Below are positions 28,477 to 39,952 of a stretch of DNA of 64,000 bases, one piece after another. The stretch is from Symbiodinium natans (lineage: Eukaryota > Sar > Dinophyceae > Suessiales > Symbiodiniaceae): contig CAJNDS010000602.1 of NCBI GenBank assembly GCA_905221605.1, forward strand, positions 1-64,000, given 5' to 3'. Position 1 is the stretch's first letter, and every line of letters starts with the position of its first letter. Under the pieces are notes generated by a model. The model saw only the letters and a list, made by a program, of their open reading frames with translations. It was not told the DNA's origin and made no database searches. Both the position numbers and the translations under genes were made by a program.

Positions 28477-29326
28477 AACCCTTCTGATTTTCCAGTTTTG
28501 GAACCACTTCCGAAAAACGGAATGGATAGACGTACAAGTGCGCGCGAAATACATTAGGGCTGGATTTCTGCACCAGCTTTGGGCTGCTGCCCTGCAATGG
28601 CAAGGGAGATCTAGGCGCCCTCCCGATATGAAAATGCTGGTGCAATCGCAAAGGCCGCTGCCTAAGCCAAAACGTGCCAAAGCCCAGCCAGCTTGCCTGA
28701 TTGCAAACTTGCCAAGTCGAACACATTAAACCAGCAAAGCTTAACAATTCAGAGTGGAATGGCAAGTTCACAGACTGCAGCGCATATTGGCTTCACCCCG
28801 CAAGAAAGAAGCCCGAGACTTCTAAGGTATCAAATACACGGGAACGACAAAGACTCCTGGCTATCGCTTGGAACAGATGTATTCACCCATAGCATGGGGA
28901 GTTCGAAATCAAGCGATATTCCGATCTTGGATAATAGATCACAGACATATACGTGGTAGCAACCTCGTGAAATTAAGCGAGTTGCCGTTCTGGTCAGGAC
29001 GACTTAGGCACCACCACTCGTTGGAGGTCAGGCTAATTCCGGGTCTTGGTCCCGTGAAATCAAGAGGGTTGCTGGAAGGCAGGCAATCATGACCAATTTC
29101 GGTCTTGGTCATTACATCACCGACTTTTACGTGACAGCAATCCCGTGAATCAAGTGTCGAAAGGGATGCCACGTCACTCGCGCACGCGTGCTCGCGTCCT
29201 GCGCCCTAAGCCCGCACACGAAATCGGCGCACGCGCGTCCACGCTTAAGGGGAGAATGTTGCGCCAACATCCGCTTGAAGGGTGGATGCTGGACCGACCA
29301 ACATACATAACATCTACGCTTTCGGT
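28477..29326. other. No recognised gene
   Basis: Flank of the DIRS-type element. A loosely repeated phrase GTGAAATCAAG...GTTGC occurs near 28968, 29054 and 29142. No family-like protein on either strand. Confidence 0.5.
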
Positions 29327-29915
29327 CTTGCAAGGCCTTGCAGCTATTTTCGAAGCATTGTGACCAACAATCTGGCAAGGCCTTGGATCTAGTTAAGCTA
29401 GTTTCGAAGCTTTGTGAGAAACAATCTTGCAAGGCCTTGGATCTAGTTAAGCTAGTTTGCGAAGCTTTGTGACCAACAATCTTGCAAAGCCTTGGAGCTA
29501 GTTTCGAAGTTGCGTGACCACAATCTTGCAAGGCCTCGGAGCTAGTTTCGAAGTTGCGTGACCAACAATCTTGCAAGGCCTTGGAGCTAGTTTCGAAGCT
29601 TTATGACCAACAAGCTTGCAAGGCCTTGGAGCTAGTTTCGAAGTTGCGTGACCAACAATCTTGCAAGGCCTTGGAGCCAGTTAATTCAATTTCGAAGCTT
29701 TGTGACCAACAATCTTGCAAGGCCTTGGAAGTAGTTTCGAAGCCAACAATCTTGCAAGGCCTTGGAGCTCGAAGCTTTGTGACCAACACTCTTGCAAGGC
29801 CTTGGATCTAGTTAGCTCTTGTCGAAGATTTGTGAGAAACAATCTTGCAAGGCCTTGAATCTAGTTAAGCTAGTTTCGAAGCTTTGTGACCAACAATCTT
29901 GCAAGGCCTTGGTGT
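29327..29915 (+). repeat. Minisatellite, ~13 copies of a ~45-bp unit
   Basis: Unit built of CTTGCAAGGCCTTGGAGCTA, GTTTCGAAG and TTGTGACCAACAAT, with optional GTTAAGCTA insertions (units 33-56 bp). The AAGGCCTT palindrome recurs in each. Open frames on both strands are periodic and not called as genes. Confidence 0.85.
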
Positions 29916-30696
29916 TGAAAAACGTGGTAAACATCATGGCTCACTTTTCCTACCACGCTCTAAAGGCAAAACAACTTTTCTCGCTTTCGACTCTTGAGCC
30001 TAAGCCTCCGGTGTCAAACTCGTTCTGCTCAGACTCAACATGCCTTAGGGCATTTGGTGTCTTTCCTACTGCACCCATTCACTGTACCTGGATACATGCT
30101 GTACACTTAACACCCCGCCTCGGAACAGATCGAAGGCTTTAGGGCGTTCTCTTTCCTGCAGTGATTCTCACTGCTGTGCCAAAAGACGAAGAGCTGTTTC
30201 GGACTTCAAGTGTACTGAACTGGGGACATTCGTCTCCTCTAGTCCAAGGTCTTTTACCCAGTTCTTTCTGCTTTGTTTCTTGAAACATGCATAAACTCCT
30301 AACCTTGAATTTCTAGTTACACGGGCTTGTCTTAGAGTCCTCATCTTGTGAGTCTCAGCCCTGTGGCCAGCCTATGGCTCTTGTGCGGTCTTCTCTTTTA
30401 CCTAACCATCTTCTTTCTACAACTGTTCTTGCCTCTACTTGGCTGCACCTTACACTCCTAGTCCTGCTTCGTGAAACTCTTCGTGAAACTACTTTCTTCT
30501 TGGTGAAACTCGTGTGAATATCACAAGGCGTATTGGGGTCCTTGCTTATTCAAAAACATTCGTTGTACCTACTTTGTACTTCGTGCAATGTTCGGGGTGC
30601 TCGAACTTCTATGTACACAGCTTCAGAAAATCTATACATGCTTCACGCTGCGTTCAGTCGTCACCCTTCTCGATGCTTCTTGCTGGCTTCTTCTTC
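29916..30696. other. No recognised gene; downstream flank of copia element 1
   Basis: Would be expected to hold the 3' LTR of the element at 30697-36108, but the 5' end of that element is missing, so no LTR pair can be compared. A short GTGAAACT repeat occurs at 30470-30515. Confidence 0.4.
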
Positions 30697-33600
30697 TTAC
30701 CAGCCTTTCTTGCCTCCACCACCATACTTCCATTTCCCTTTGCCTTGGTACTTCCCTTTCGGGGCGTAGTGGTAGTAGGCGTAGTCTGGCTCCCAGTAGT
30801 TCTGGCTCCAACCGTCGTCGGCGTACCAGTCCTGCTGCTGGTGCCAACTTTCTTGCTGCCAGTCTTCTTGCTCTCGACTTCTTCTTCCTCGCTTTCCTTC
30901 TTGCTGCACCTCAGGCTCATCTCTCTCTCTTCTTATTTCTGTGGGGCTCTCCCACCTTCCTGTCTTCTTGAAGTGCTTCGTCACGAGGTTCCAGTCTTCG
31001 GCACCTTTGATTCGCGCTCCTTTCACCTGCGCTGATCCTTTCTGATCAAGCCGAACTGCTCGATACTCATTCGTGTCTTTGCAATACTCCCAGATCCAAC
31101 CACAATCTGTGAACGTGACCACATTCCATCTGCCCTTTGCGTTCTTGCTACCTTTCTCTCCTCTCTGCGGTGGTTCTCGGTACTGCTCTTCTTCTTTCTC
31201 CTTTCTCTCTTCTTCTGTTCCTGCTGCTCCTCCTTCTTCTTTTCCTTCTTCGCTCGACTCTGCAACGTCGGGCGGTGGCGTGTATCCTTTCTTTGTCCAC
31301 CAGTTTGGATCATACCACTGGCCTTTGATCCTGACCCACAATGCTCCTTTGTGGATCTGCCACACATTGCCTTCTGCATCCTTCTTTCCTTCTGCTCCTA
31401 GTGTGGGCTTTCCATCTTCAGATCCTGAATCTTCAACTTCAACGACTTCAATCTCCTTCATTCTTGCTCTTTCCTTCTCTGCCTCAATCTCCGCTTGTGT
31501 CTTTCGTTCCTGTGCTTCCTTCAACTCCTTCTTTGCCTTCTCCTTTTCTTCCTTCGTCGCTTCTTGGGCTTCCTGCTCCTTTCTTCTCATCTCCTCATAG
31601 GCCTCTAGCTTTGCTCTTTGCTTCTTCGCCTTCTCCTTCGCGATTGCCTCGTTCCTTTCATCTTCCTTCTCCTGTGCTTCCTTCTCCTCCTGTGCTTTCC
31701 TTTCCTGTGCTTCCTTCTCCTCTTGTGCTTTCCTCTCTTGTGCTTCCTTCTCCTCTTGGGCCTTCCTTTCTTGTGCTTCCTTCTCCTCTTGTGCCTTCTT
31801 CTCCTTTGCCTTCTTCTTCTCCTCTTGTGCTTTCCTTTCCTGTGCTTCCTTTTCCTCTTGTGCTTTCCTTTCTTGTGCTTCCTTCTCCTCCTGTGCTTTC
31901 TTTTCCTGTGCTGCCTTCTCCTGGGCCTCTTTCTCCTCCTGGGCCTTCTTTGCCTGCTCCTTTTGTCTCATTGCTTCGGCTTTCTTGTCTGTCTCCTCTT
32001 TCCTCCTTTGTCGTTCTGCTGCTTCAATCCTTTCCTCGTTGGCTTTCCTGATCTCTGCATTGATCCTGTCTTCCTCCTCTCTTCTTTGTTCTGCTGTTTC
32101 TAGCTCTTCTGCTTCTCTCTTTCTCTCCTCTGCTTCTTTCTTCATGTGCTTCGTGATCATGTCGTAGTCCTTCTTCAACTGCTCTCTCACCTCTTTGGCA
32201 TCTTGCTTGTACGCTTCTTTCTGCTTCTCTAACTCTTCCTTCTCTTTCTCCAAAGCTTTCTTCTCTGCTTCAGCTTCACTGAACTTCGCAACCACCTTCG
32301 CCTTCATAACAAATGCTTGGTCACGATCTTCTTCTGCTTCCTTCGCCTTCTCTTCTGCTTCTTCTCTCTTCAACTTTTCTTTCTCCAAGGCACGCTCTTG
32401 CTTCTCCATCTTCGCGATCAGCTCGTCGAACTTCATCTTCACGGTCTCGTCGTCTTCGAGGGCACCTTGCGAGCTCTTCTCTTTGTCTTCTTCTTCTTTC
32501 TTCTTTGTGACTTCACCTTCAGGCTTCTTTTCTTTGGGCTTCTCTTCTTTCTTCTGGTTCACTGCCAAGTAGACAATGATTGTCACCAGAACAACAATCA
32601 CAGCCATGCACACGGGCACGAACATCTCAAGCTCAGGCATGCTCGTGAAAACGTGTGAAAACTTCATGCTGCTGTTGCTGCTTTGACCATGTAAAACTTC
32701 TTGTTCAACTTCTTGAAGTTCTTGAGGTGGCTCTTGAGCTGTAGAAAACGGGCCAAACATAAAACTCATCAACTGCATGCAAAAATATCTTCGTGCTACA
32801 AACTCTCCTTCTTGCTGACCTGCAGATTCAACTGCAAAACCAAAAGCTGACAATAACGTCAAACCAAGTCTGCTTCCGGATACCTTTGTCAATCTTCTGA
32901 CTGTAGCTGTGCTTTCTGCGGCCATTCGTTCTTCACGACCGATTGCTTCTCGATCATCATGAACTTGAAGGATGTTCAAAAGTAGCTTCATTCTCGATGC
33001 GTTGAGGGGCTTGGTCCCTAAGTCGGCAGGGTTGAAAACAGTGCTCACTGCCTTCACGCTGCATAGGCCGTTTCTGGTAACTTCTTGCAACCAGAGCATT
33101 CTCGTTGCTAAGTGCTTGATACGACCAACACCTTGCCGATGCACAATGCCACGCGCTGCACTGCTGTCTGTGTACGCCTTCATTCGCGCTGCTTTGCCAG
33201 AAAGGAACTCTACGGCTTCTCGAATGCCAATTCCTTCTGCGACAGCACCAGTGAGTGCGTAGTACTCAGACTCGCCACTGGAAAGTGCCACAGTTTTCTG
33301 CGTTCTTGAGTAAGAAAACGCATACTGGCCGTCCAGGAAGATGACTCCTCCTGATACAGATTTCCGGCTGCTCTTGTTGCCGGCCCAGTCGGCGTCAGAA
33401 AATACTTCGACCAGGTGACTGCCACTCTCGATGCTCTTCTCGTTCTCATTCTCGGAATCTTGCTCCAAATTCTTGCTTCTTTGCAAGGTTGCCGTTCCAG
33501 GTCTCCCTGCTGTGTAGCAAACCGCATAGCCTGCAGTCTTCTTCAGATACAACGCGCAATGCTCGAGCTCTTTCTGCTTCTTCTGCGTAGGAGCCTTCAT

Positions 33601-36108
33601 TCCAGTTGCCAAATTTCGGACTGCATACTGGATGTCAGGACGATCTTGGGCAAGATATAGCAGTATACCGACACAACTTCGGTACACATTCTTCTTGTTC
33701 TCGTCCAGCTCTTTTGTCTCATCGGTGTTCTGCACATTTCCTGCTGCAGGGGTAGCTTTCTCTCTTCTCGATCCAAGGCGTAGCTTTTCAAGGAGCTTGG
33801 TGACATACTTGGTGTCAGGGCGGACAAACAACTTTCCGTCTTCATAGCTATACCTTCTCTTGAGAAAACGCACAGACTGCTTGGAAAATCCATTGCGATA
33901 ATCTTCTTCTGTCAGAAAAGGTCCTTCTACTTGTAGCTTCACCTTCTTCGCTAAAGCTTCGAGGACGGGCTTCACCACTGCTGCTTTTCCTGCTACTTGA
34001 AGGTCATCGACATGTACGATGCAAACGGATACGACCTTGCCGTTCTTGATCAAGCGAAACAACGCTGGGTTCGCGATGCTTTTCTCATAGCCTTCTTGTT
34101 GCAAAAGTTCTGCACAAAATTCGCTCCACAGAAGACTAGCATCTCTTTGTCCAGGAAGGACACGACCAAGACGCCAGCATTTGGCTTCCATTCCGTGTAC
34201 TGCTTGACTTCCTTTTCCTCGTGGAATCTTGCAGTGTACAGGTCTCTTCTGGGGAACCTGCAAAAATGCATCTTTGATGTCAAGCGACCAAATACTCCAT
34301 CGATTTGCCAATGCCAAAATTGGAATCAGCTTCGTCAACGACGGAGAGGTAGCTGGGCTGAACACATCTTCTCGCTTCGAGTTGTTATACTCTCTTGCTA
34401 CCAGCCTTGCTCTTCTCTGCCAACATCTTCGTGGCTTCAGGGCTTCATGAGGAACTTCTTGTTGCCCTTCAGGGATCTCGTTCTCGCAGATGACGTTTTC
34501 TGACTCCCGAAATCTCCAGTCGAAAACCAGCTTTGTTGTCAACCAAACAACTTCTTTGTTCTCTTCTTGCTCCATGGGCACCTCTTCTATGACACCCATC
34601 TTTGTCAATCTGGAAACTTCTTTTCCTGCTGCGGCATCGTCAAAGATCTCGAGGTCTTCTTCTGCGAGTTGAGGAGGTCCTGCTTCCTCTGAGAAGAAAC
34701 TTTCTGGAAGGACTTGAACTTCTTCTTGCTGCTCTTCATCGCTCCATTCATCTTCTGTCTCAAAGTCACCAGCTTCACTGCCTGCAAAGCAATCTTCTTC
34801 TTCGTCCGACCTCTCATCATTGTCGGGCATTCTTTCTGCTCTCATCACCGAAGACGATGCTCCAGGTCCAAACCTGGGAAGCTCAACTCTTGTTCTTGGG
34901 ATCTTGCTTGGTGAACCAACACATTCAAAGTCTGGTCTGCTTTCTCGATCCATCTTTGCTTCTTCAGGAACTTCTCCTCCTTCATCTTCGTGCTCGTAAA
35001 CCATATCTGCCAGAGGATCATGCTCATCATGAACAAGCTCGAACTCTTCAAGCATTCCTTCTGCATCTCTCCTTGCTTTCTCCTCATCACTTGTTGGAGG
35101 ATCAGAGGCGGCTTCGTCTGCAACTTCATCTTCAAGGCTCTTTCGTTCTTCACCTGCTGCAACTGCTGGAAGAACAATCTGCGGAGAAACTAATCTTTTC
35201 TGAGGTAGTACTCGGCTGCCAAGTGTGTTGTTCTTGATCGACCAAGTGAAAACGTTCACGCTGCTGATGGCCTTCGCGTCGTAAGCTTCACCAACTGGTC
35301 TCGCACTTCTTGATGCGTGAATGCCATCGCTCTGGAAAGTAAGCCACATTCCAGACTCAGTCTTGCCGAGGAACACTCCGAACGTCCACAAACGGTCACC
35401 TTTGCGCTTCGGTCTCAAGCGTTTCACCATAATCGTGCTTGCAAATGGTACGAGTTCTCCTCGATACGGTTGGCCTGTCATGAATTCATACGGCGTCTTT
35501 CCTGTTGCTGAGGACCGATGAAAACGGTTGAGTAGCCACGCAGAGTGTCGCATTGCCCACGACATCAGTGGGTGTTCATGGCTAAGAGGAAGTTCTGTCT
35601 TCACTCTGACCTCATCCAGGATACAATTCGCATGCCTTCTGACTGTTTGGACTGCACGCTCGGCCAAACCATTGCTTTCGTGATCATGGGGTACACTTGA
35701 AAGAAGTGTAGTGCTCAGGCCATGCGCTCCACGCATTTTCTGGAGTGCAATCTTCAAGCTTCTGCAAACACCTTCATTGTCTGCCTTCACATTGATTTCT
35801 GAGTACCCAAGCTGCAGTGTAGCTGTAGTCAACGCTTCGGTCATGTGCCTCAGCGCATCTGCGCCTCCTCTTCTTGCTACGGGCACGGCGACAAACCACT
35901 TGGACCATGCATCATTCGCGATCAGCGTGACCATGGGCTGCGCCTCAGAGCTGCTCGTTGAGGTGTACGCAAAGTCGAAACAGAGTGTTGACTTGCTGCT
36001 CTCTTCAGCGGGGGAGCGAGTCAATTCGCTCTTCCGATGTTGATTTTCTTTCGCCCGAGTGGCGACGCAATGCTCACACCAGCCAGCAAATGGCAGGTGC
36101 GTCAGGTT
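30697..36108 (-). CDS. 5'-truncated Ty1/copia Pol with long membrane/coiled-coil extension
   Basis: Open frame of about 1800 codons ending at TAA 30697; no start, because sequence is cut at 36108. Just inside the cut HLPFAGWCEHC is the integrase zinc region. Counting from a TTG at 36024: integrase core D17, D82 (KADNEG), E122 (NGLAERAV); RT with SLDIKDAFLQV and VHVDDL (Asp pair about 673-674) instead of YVDD; RNase H with FSDADWAG (~876) and ALSSGESEYYAL. After RNase H (ends ~1050) comes an extra ~650 residues: a membrane helix (FVPVCMAVIVVLVTIIVYLA, ~1135-1154), a highly charged coiled coil with tandem KAQEEKEAQER units (~1355-1455), and a Trp/Tyr-rich, Gly/Lys-ending tail. Gag and protease are missing. 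The extension could be envelope-like or a captured host protein. Confidence 0.88.
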   Translation of the reverse strand, partial: NLTHLPFAGWCEHCVATRAKENQHRKSELTRSPAEESSKSTLCFDFAYTSTSSSEAQPMVTLIANDAWSKWFVAVPVARRGGADALRHMTEALTTATLQLGYSEINVKADNEGVCRSLKIALQKMRGAHGLSTTLLSSVPHDHESNGLAERAVQTVRRHANCILDEVRVKTELPLSHEHPLMSWAMRHSAWLLNRFHRSSATGKTPYEFMTGQPYRGELVPFASTIMVKRLRPKRKGDRLWTFGVFLGKTESGMWLTFQSDGIHASRSARPVGEAYDAKAISSVNVFTWSIKNNTLGSRVLPQKRLVSPQIVLPAVAAGEERKSLEDEVADEAASDPPTSDEEKARRDAEGMLEEFELVHDEHDPLADMVYEHEDEGGEVPEEAKMDRESRPDFECVGSPSKIPRTRVELPRFGPGASSSVMRAERMPDNDERSDEEEDCFAGSEAGDFETEDEWSDEEQQEEVQVLPESFFSEEAGPPQLAEEDLEIFDDAAAGKEVSRLTKMGVIEEVPMEQEENKEVVWLTTKLVFDWRFRESENVICENEIPEGQQEVPHEALKPRRCWQRRARLVAREYNNSKREDVFSPATSPSLTKLIPILALANRWSIWSLDIKDAFLQVPQKRPVHCKIPRGKGSQAVHGMEAKCWRLGRVLPGQRDASLLWSEFCAELLQQEGYEKSIANPALFRLIKNGKVVSVCIVHVDDLQVAGKAAVVKPVLEALAKKVKLQVEGPFLTEEDYRNGFSKQSVRFLKRRYSYEDGKLFVRPDTKYVTKLLEKLRLGSRREKATPAAGNVQNTDETKELDENKKNVYRSCVGILLYLAQDRPDIQYAVRNLATGMKAPTQKKQKELEHCALYLKKTAGYAVCYTAGRPGTATLQRSKNLEQDSENENEKSIESGSHLVEVFSDADWAGNKSSRKSVSGGVIFLDGQYAFSYSRTQKTVALSSGESEYYALTGAVAEGIGIREAVEFLSGKAARMKAYTDSSAARGIVHRQGVGRIKHLATRMLWLQEVTRNGLCSVKAVSTVFNPADLGTKPLNASRMKLLLNILQVHDDREAIGREERMAAESTATVRRLTKVSGSRLGLTLLSAFGFAVESAGQQEGEFVARRYFCMQLMSFMFGPFSTAQEPPQELQEVEQEVLHGQSSNSSMKFSHVFTSMPELEMFVPVCMAVIVVLVTIIVYLAVNQKKEEKPKEKKPEGEVTKKKEEEDKEKSSQGALEDDETVKMKFDELIAKMEKQERALEKEKLKREEAEEKAKEAEEDRDQAFVMKAKVVAKFSEAEAEKKALEKEKEELEKQKEAYKQDAKEVREQLKKDYDMITKHMKKEAEERKREAEELETAEQRREEEDRINAEIRKANEERIEAAERQRRKEETDKKAEAMRQKEQAKKAQEEKEAQEKAAQEKKAQEEKEAQERKAQEEKEAQERKAQEEKKKAKEKKAQEEKEAQERKAQEEKEAQERKAQEEKEAQERKAQEEKEAQEKEDERNEAIAKEKAKKQRAKLEAYEEMRRKEQEAQEATKEEKEKAKKELKEAQERKTQAEIEAEKERARMKEIEVVEVEDSGSEDGKPTLGAEGKKDAEGNVWQIHKGALWVRIKGQWYDPNWWTKKGYTPPPDVAESSEEGKEEGGAAGTEEERKEKEEEQYREPPQRGEKGSKNAKGRWNVVTFTDCGWIWEYCKDTNEYRAVRLDQKGSAQVKGARIKGAEDWNLVTKHFKKTGRWESPTEIRRERDEPEVQQEGKRGRRSREQEDWQQESWHQQQDWYADDGWSQNYWEPDYAYYHYAPKGKYQGKGKWKYGGGGKKGW

Positions 36109-37448
36109 CTTGACACGGCCGTACTATGTGCAGGGAGCACCGAGAGAAGAAAAAGGGCCTAACCAGATCCGCGAGAAGCTCGGCGGCCTACGGCTACTCA
36201 CTGGTTTGGCACTGTACAAAGCCCTAGGCAAAATGTTCTGCAGGTTGAACTGCCTGGTCTGTACCGCCTACCCTATCAGCCCTGCCAGTACAGGGGAGAA
36301 ACTCACCCACTTCCGGCTCACTCAGAAAAGGCAGAAGGTCTGGAACCGAAAATGGGCAATGCCTGTACTAAACTGAACGCAAGTGGCTTGGCAAAGTCGC
36401 CAACCTCCGGCACAGGCCTAGGCTTTCTCGCCCTTACTAACCTAGGCCCCAGGAACTCATGCCGCAGCAGCACTGAGCTCCTGTTAGCCCCGTTTGCTGA
36501 CCTGGCTTTCTCGCACTTACTCACCAGGGAGGGGAACCAGCTTTCTCGCTCTTACTAACTGGCTCAACCTCAGCGGCTCCAAGGAGCCCATACCACTTGC
36601 ACGCAGGGAGGGCTTGGTTGATTTGGGCAGCTCAGTTGGGCAGGCTTTCAGGCACCGAGCCACAGCCTTTAACCTCCACAATCTGGTGCCTCTGGCTGTC
36701 CGTCAGCCAAGCATTGGTCCCTAACAACAACGCCTGCCGCTAGGCTTCCTCCAAGATGGGCTTGCACCACCCGGAGAGAAACAACAGCACCCTGCAGGAA
36801 TCTCAAAGGAGATCCTCGACAGGCCAAACACGGGTAACCCCAAACTGGTGCAGGGAAATGCCCTAAACCTCATACGGTCGGCGTACTTAGGATCCTCGTC
36901 CGTTCCTGCCACACCTCAGCGCCCTCCCTCCCCTCATCAACCAGTGAGGATCTTCAGGGTGCGGTTCTAACGTTATCCTTTCGTGCGCTGTGTTTGCGAG
37001 AACCCCGTGTTGGGCCTGTGGAAGACCCACAAGCACCTGAGCCCGAAAACCCGGTCCAGCGGTCTGCTGCACAGACCGAGCAAAGGAGCCGAACCGGTGT
37101 CAGGCTGAACAAAAGCCGCATCGAGGCGGCCTGTCCTGCAGGGTGTCCATCGGAACAACTGCGAAAATATTCCGACGGATGGATCTGGGTACGTGCCGGG
37201 ACTGAGCACTTCTGCTTGCATTCTTACAACCTGCATCCTTATGCGATCATTAAATGATCCAATTCTATGCAAGATTCTCCGTGGTGCCCTATGGCACTCT
37301 CAGTTTGGGAACGGACTCACAGGACCGTCGCTGATTGGACGGGGAGAAGCTTCACCCGTGACAAAGGGATTCCGGAGGGTGAGCATCTCACCCTTGATTC
37401 TGGCAGGGCATAGCTCCTGCAATTTGGGTGGGTTGGGGCCGGATTAGG

Positions 37449-38366
37449 TCAGACCTCCCAGGGGACGTCTTCCAAGTCTTCAAAGCCACACACCAGCCAA
37501 TCACTGTTGCCTGCTTCTTCTGGGGAGTCTAGATCCTGAGAACACCCTTCCTCAAGGAAGGTCCAGCCATGTGCGCTGGCTGCAGAAGACAGCGGCGCCA
37601 GCAAAGGTTCTACGGGCTCCGTACCTTGGTGACCTAACTGACGCAAGTTAGCAAGGGAAGCGTAGTCCAGAAACACCGGTCTCCTAACTGCTTGGTCGAA
37701 ACTCGGCCAGCTCCACGTGCACGCTAGGAAGCTTTCTAGACAAAGGGCACAGTAGAGCTCGATGCGTCTTCCATCCTCTCCATGCAAGATCGCTGGTTGC
37801 CTTTTCCCAGGACCGGGCAAGAAGTTGAGGTTATGGGTTGGAATGTTACCACAGCCAGTGCAATTAAAGTTCAAAAGGCGAAGCCACTGCACGGGCGGGT
37901 CGCCTCCCGTTCCCCCGTGGAGCTCTGCTGGGTCTTCCATGCATCTCCATTGCCCACAGGGTCCGGCTCGGACTGTTTTGCCGGATTTGCTGGTGCGAAC
38001 AAAATACACGCTGCTGTCCTCGGAGAGGAGCAGCCACTCTTTCCGGCCCTTGTGATGCCAGCGAAAGCAGAGTGCTTGGTGGAAAGTCCTGCATTGGCTG
38101 GGACCACAATTGGCTCTATGGGCCCAAGTTCGCTCTGGATTTGCCAGGCTGCTCGAGCATCTTACCTGGTCTTCCAAGGCTGGAGAAACTCCACAGCCGG
38201 CTGTAAGAGGACTCGCATAAGGGAAGAGTTCCCCAAGCCGGGCTGCTTCGCCCTCCAGTCGGGCCGTGCCTTCTTTCTGGCTCTCTGCAGAGCAAGTTGG
38301 GTGAGATGACTCCAACCCATCACTTGCTGGCAGTGAGGATCTCGACTGCACAGGTGCTCTGGACAT
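37449..38366 (-). CDS. Hypothetical zinc-ribbon protein, tandem copy 1
   Basis: 305 codons, ATG 38366, TGA at 37449. Function unknown. A zinc ribbon is likely from C169/C172 (NCTGCG) and C206/C209 (YCALC), 33 residues apart. Further cysteines cluster at 87, 92, 100, 137 and 142 around GRKEWLLLSEDSSVYFV, a segment that looks like a small beta domain. The first ~65 residues are polar and probably disordered; the C-terminus is acidic (EDLEDVPWEV). No signal peptide or membrane segment. Upstream on the coding strand lies ACTGGCTCAAG, faintly like the dinoflagellate spliced leader. All four array copies keep the full frame, favouring a real gene. It might instead be one exon of a longer gene. Confidence 0.6.
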   Translation of the reverse strand: MSRAPVQSRSSLPASDGLESSHPTCSAESQKEGTARLEGEAARLGELFPYASPLTAGCGVSPALEDQVRCSSSLANPERTWAHRANCGPSQCRTFHQALCFRWHHKGRKEWLLLSEDSSVYFVRTSKSGKTVRAGPCGQWRCMEDPAELHGGTGGDPPVQWLRLLNFNCTGCGNIPTHNLNFLPGPGKRQPAILHGEDGRRIELYCALCLESFLACTWSWPSFDQAVRRPVFLDYASLANLRQLGHQGTEPVEPLLAPLSSAASAHGWTFLEEGCSQDLDSPEEAGNSDWLVCGFEDLEDVPWEV

Positions 38367-39952
38367 GGCTCAAATGAAGGCTGTGAAAAAGCAGGCCTGG
38401 TACCCAAAACAGTTAGGGGACTCGAGGCTGGTTCACACAGCTACCGCTCTGCTACCTGTGCACCCCACCGGGGTTGAGCCGAGATCTTGAGCCAGTCACA
38501 TATATCACTCGAAAGCGGGCTGAGTCGCTAGCCAGGTTAGGCTCTTCGGAACCGGAGTTCCGGTAGGTATTAACTATGCACGGAAAAGGGACTCTCGAGG
38601 TGTCCTTGGCCTGCTTGACACGGCCGTACTATGTGCAGGGAGCACCGAGAGAAGAAAAAGGGCCTAACCAGTTCCGCGAGAAGCTCGGCGGCCTACGGCT
38701 ACTCACTGGTTTGGCACTGTACAAAGCCCTAGGCAAAATGTTCTGCAGGTTGAACTGCCTGGTCTGTACTGCCTACCCTATCAGCCCTGCCAGTACAGGG
38801 GAGAAACTCACCCACTTCCGGCTCACTCAGAAAAGGCAGAAGGTCTGGAACCGATACATGGGCAATGCCTGTACTAAACTGAACGCAAGTGGCTTGGCAA
38901 AGTCGCCAACCTCCGGCACAGGCCTAGGCTTTCTCGCCCTTACTAACCTAGGCCCCAGGAACTCATGCCGCAGCAGCACTGAGCTCCTGTTAGCCCCGTT
39001 TGCTGACCTGGCTTTCTCGCACTTACTCACCAGGGAGGGGAACCAGCTTTCTCGCTCTTACTAACTGGCTCACCTCAGCGGCTCCAAGGAGCCCATACCA
39101 CTTGCACGCAGGGAGGGCTTGGTTGATTTGGGCAGCTCAGTTGGGCAGGCTTTCAGGCACCGAGCCACAGCCTTTAACCTCCACAATCTGGTGCCTCTGG
39201 CTGTCCGTCAGCCAAGCATTGGTCCCTAACAACAACGCCTGCCGCTAGGCTTCCTCCAAGATGGGCTTGCACCACCCGGAGAGAAACAACAGCACCCTGC
39301 AGGAATCTCAAAGGAGATCCTCGACAGGCCAAACACGGGTAACCCCAAACTGGTGCAGGGAAATGCCCTAAACCTCATACGGTCGGCGTACTTAGGATCC
39401 TCGTCCGTTCCTGCCACACCTCAGCGCCCTCCCTCCCCTCATCAACCAGTGAGGATCTTCAGGGTGCGGTTCTAACGTTATCCTTTCGTGCGCTGTGTTT
39501 GCGAGAACCCCGTGTTGGGCCTGTGGAAGACCCACAAGCACCTGAGCCCGAAAACCCGGTCCAGCGGTCTGCTGCACAGACCGAGCAAAGGGCCGAACCG
39601 GTGTCAGGCTGAACAAAAGCCGCATCGAGGCGGCCCGTCCTGCAGGGTGTCCATCGGAACAACTGCGAAAATATTCCGACGGATGGATCTGGGTACGTGC
39701 CGGGACTGAGCACTTCTGCTTGCATTCTTACAACCTGCATCCTTATGCGATCATTAAATGATCCCATTCTATGCAAGATTCTCCGTGGTGCCCTGTGGCA
39801 CTCTCAGTTTGGGAACGGACTCACAGGACCGTCGCTGATTGGACGGGGAGAAGCTTCACCCGTGACAAAGGGATTCCGGAGGGTGAGCATCTCACCCTTG
39901 ATTCTGGCAGGGCATAGCTCCTGCAATTTGGGTGGGTTGGGGCCGGATTAGG

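Noticed and set aside
31341-32658. Plus-strand Leu/Ser/Phe-rich frames opposite the copia coiled coil
   Set aside because: Antisense shadow of a Lys/Glu-rich repeat; hydrophobicity is a by-product of the complementary codons.
37782-38309. 175-codon plus-strand frame in each 2.5-kb unit
   Set aside because: Antisense to the 305-codon ORF, which has zinc-ribbon spacing and an ATG start. The antisense peptide has no recognisable features, though its retention in several copies keeps it a minor possibility.
38390-38500. tRNA-like boxes (TAGCAGAGCGG and CCTCGAGTC) on the minus strand in each 2.5-kb unit, possible tRNA-derived SINE
   Set aside because: Box spacing is about 27 bases, too short for a tRNA, and the B-box match is poor; no cloverleaf could be drawn.
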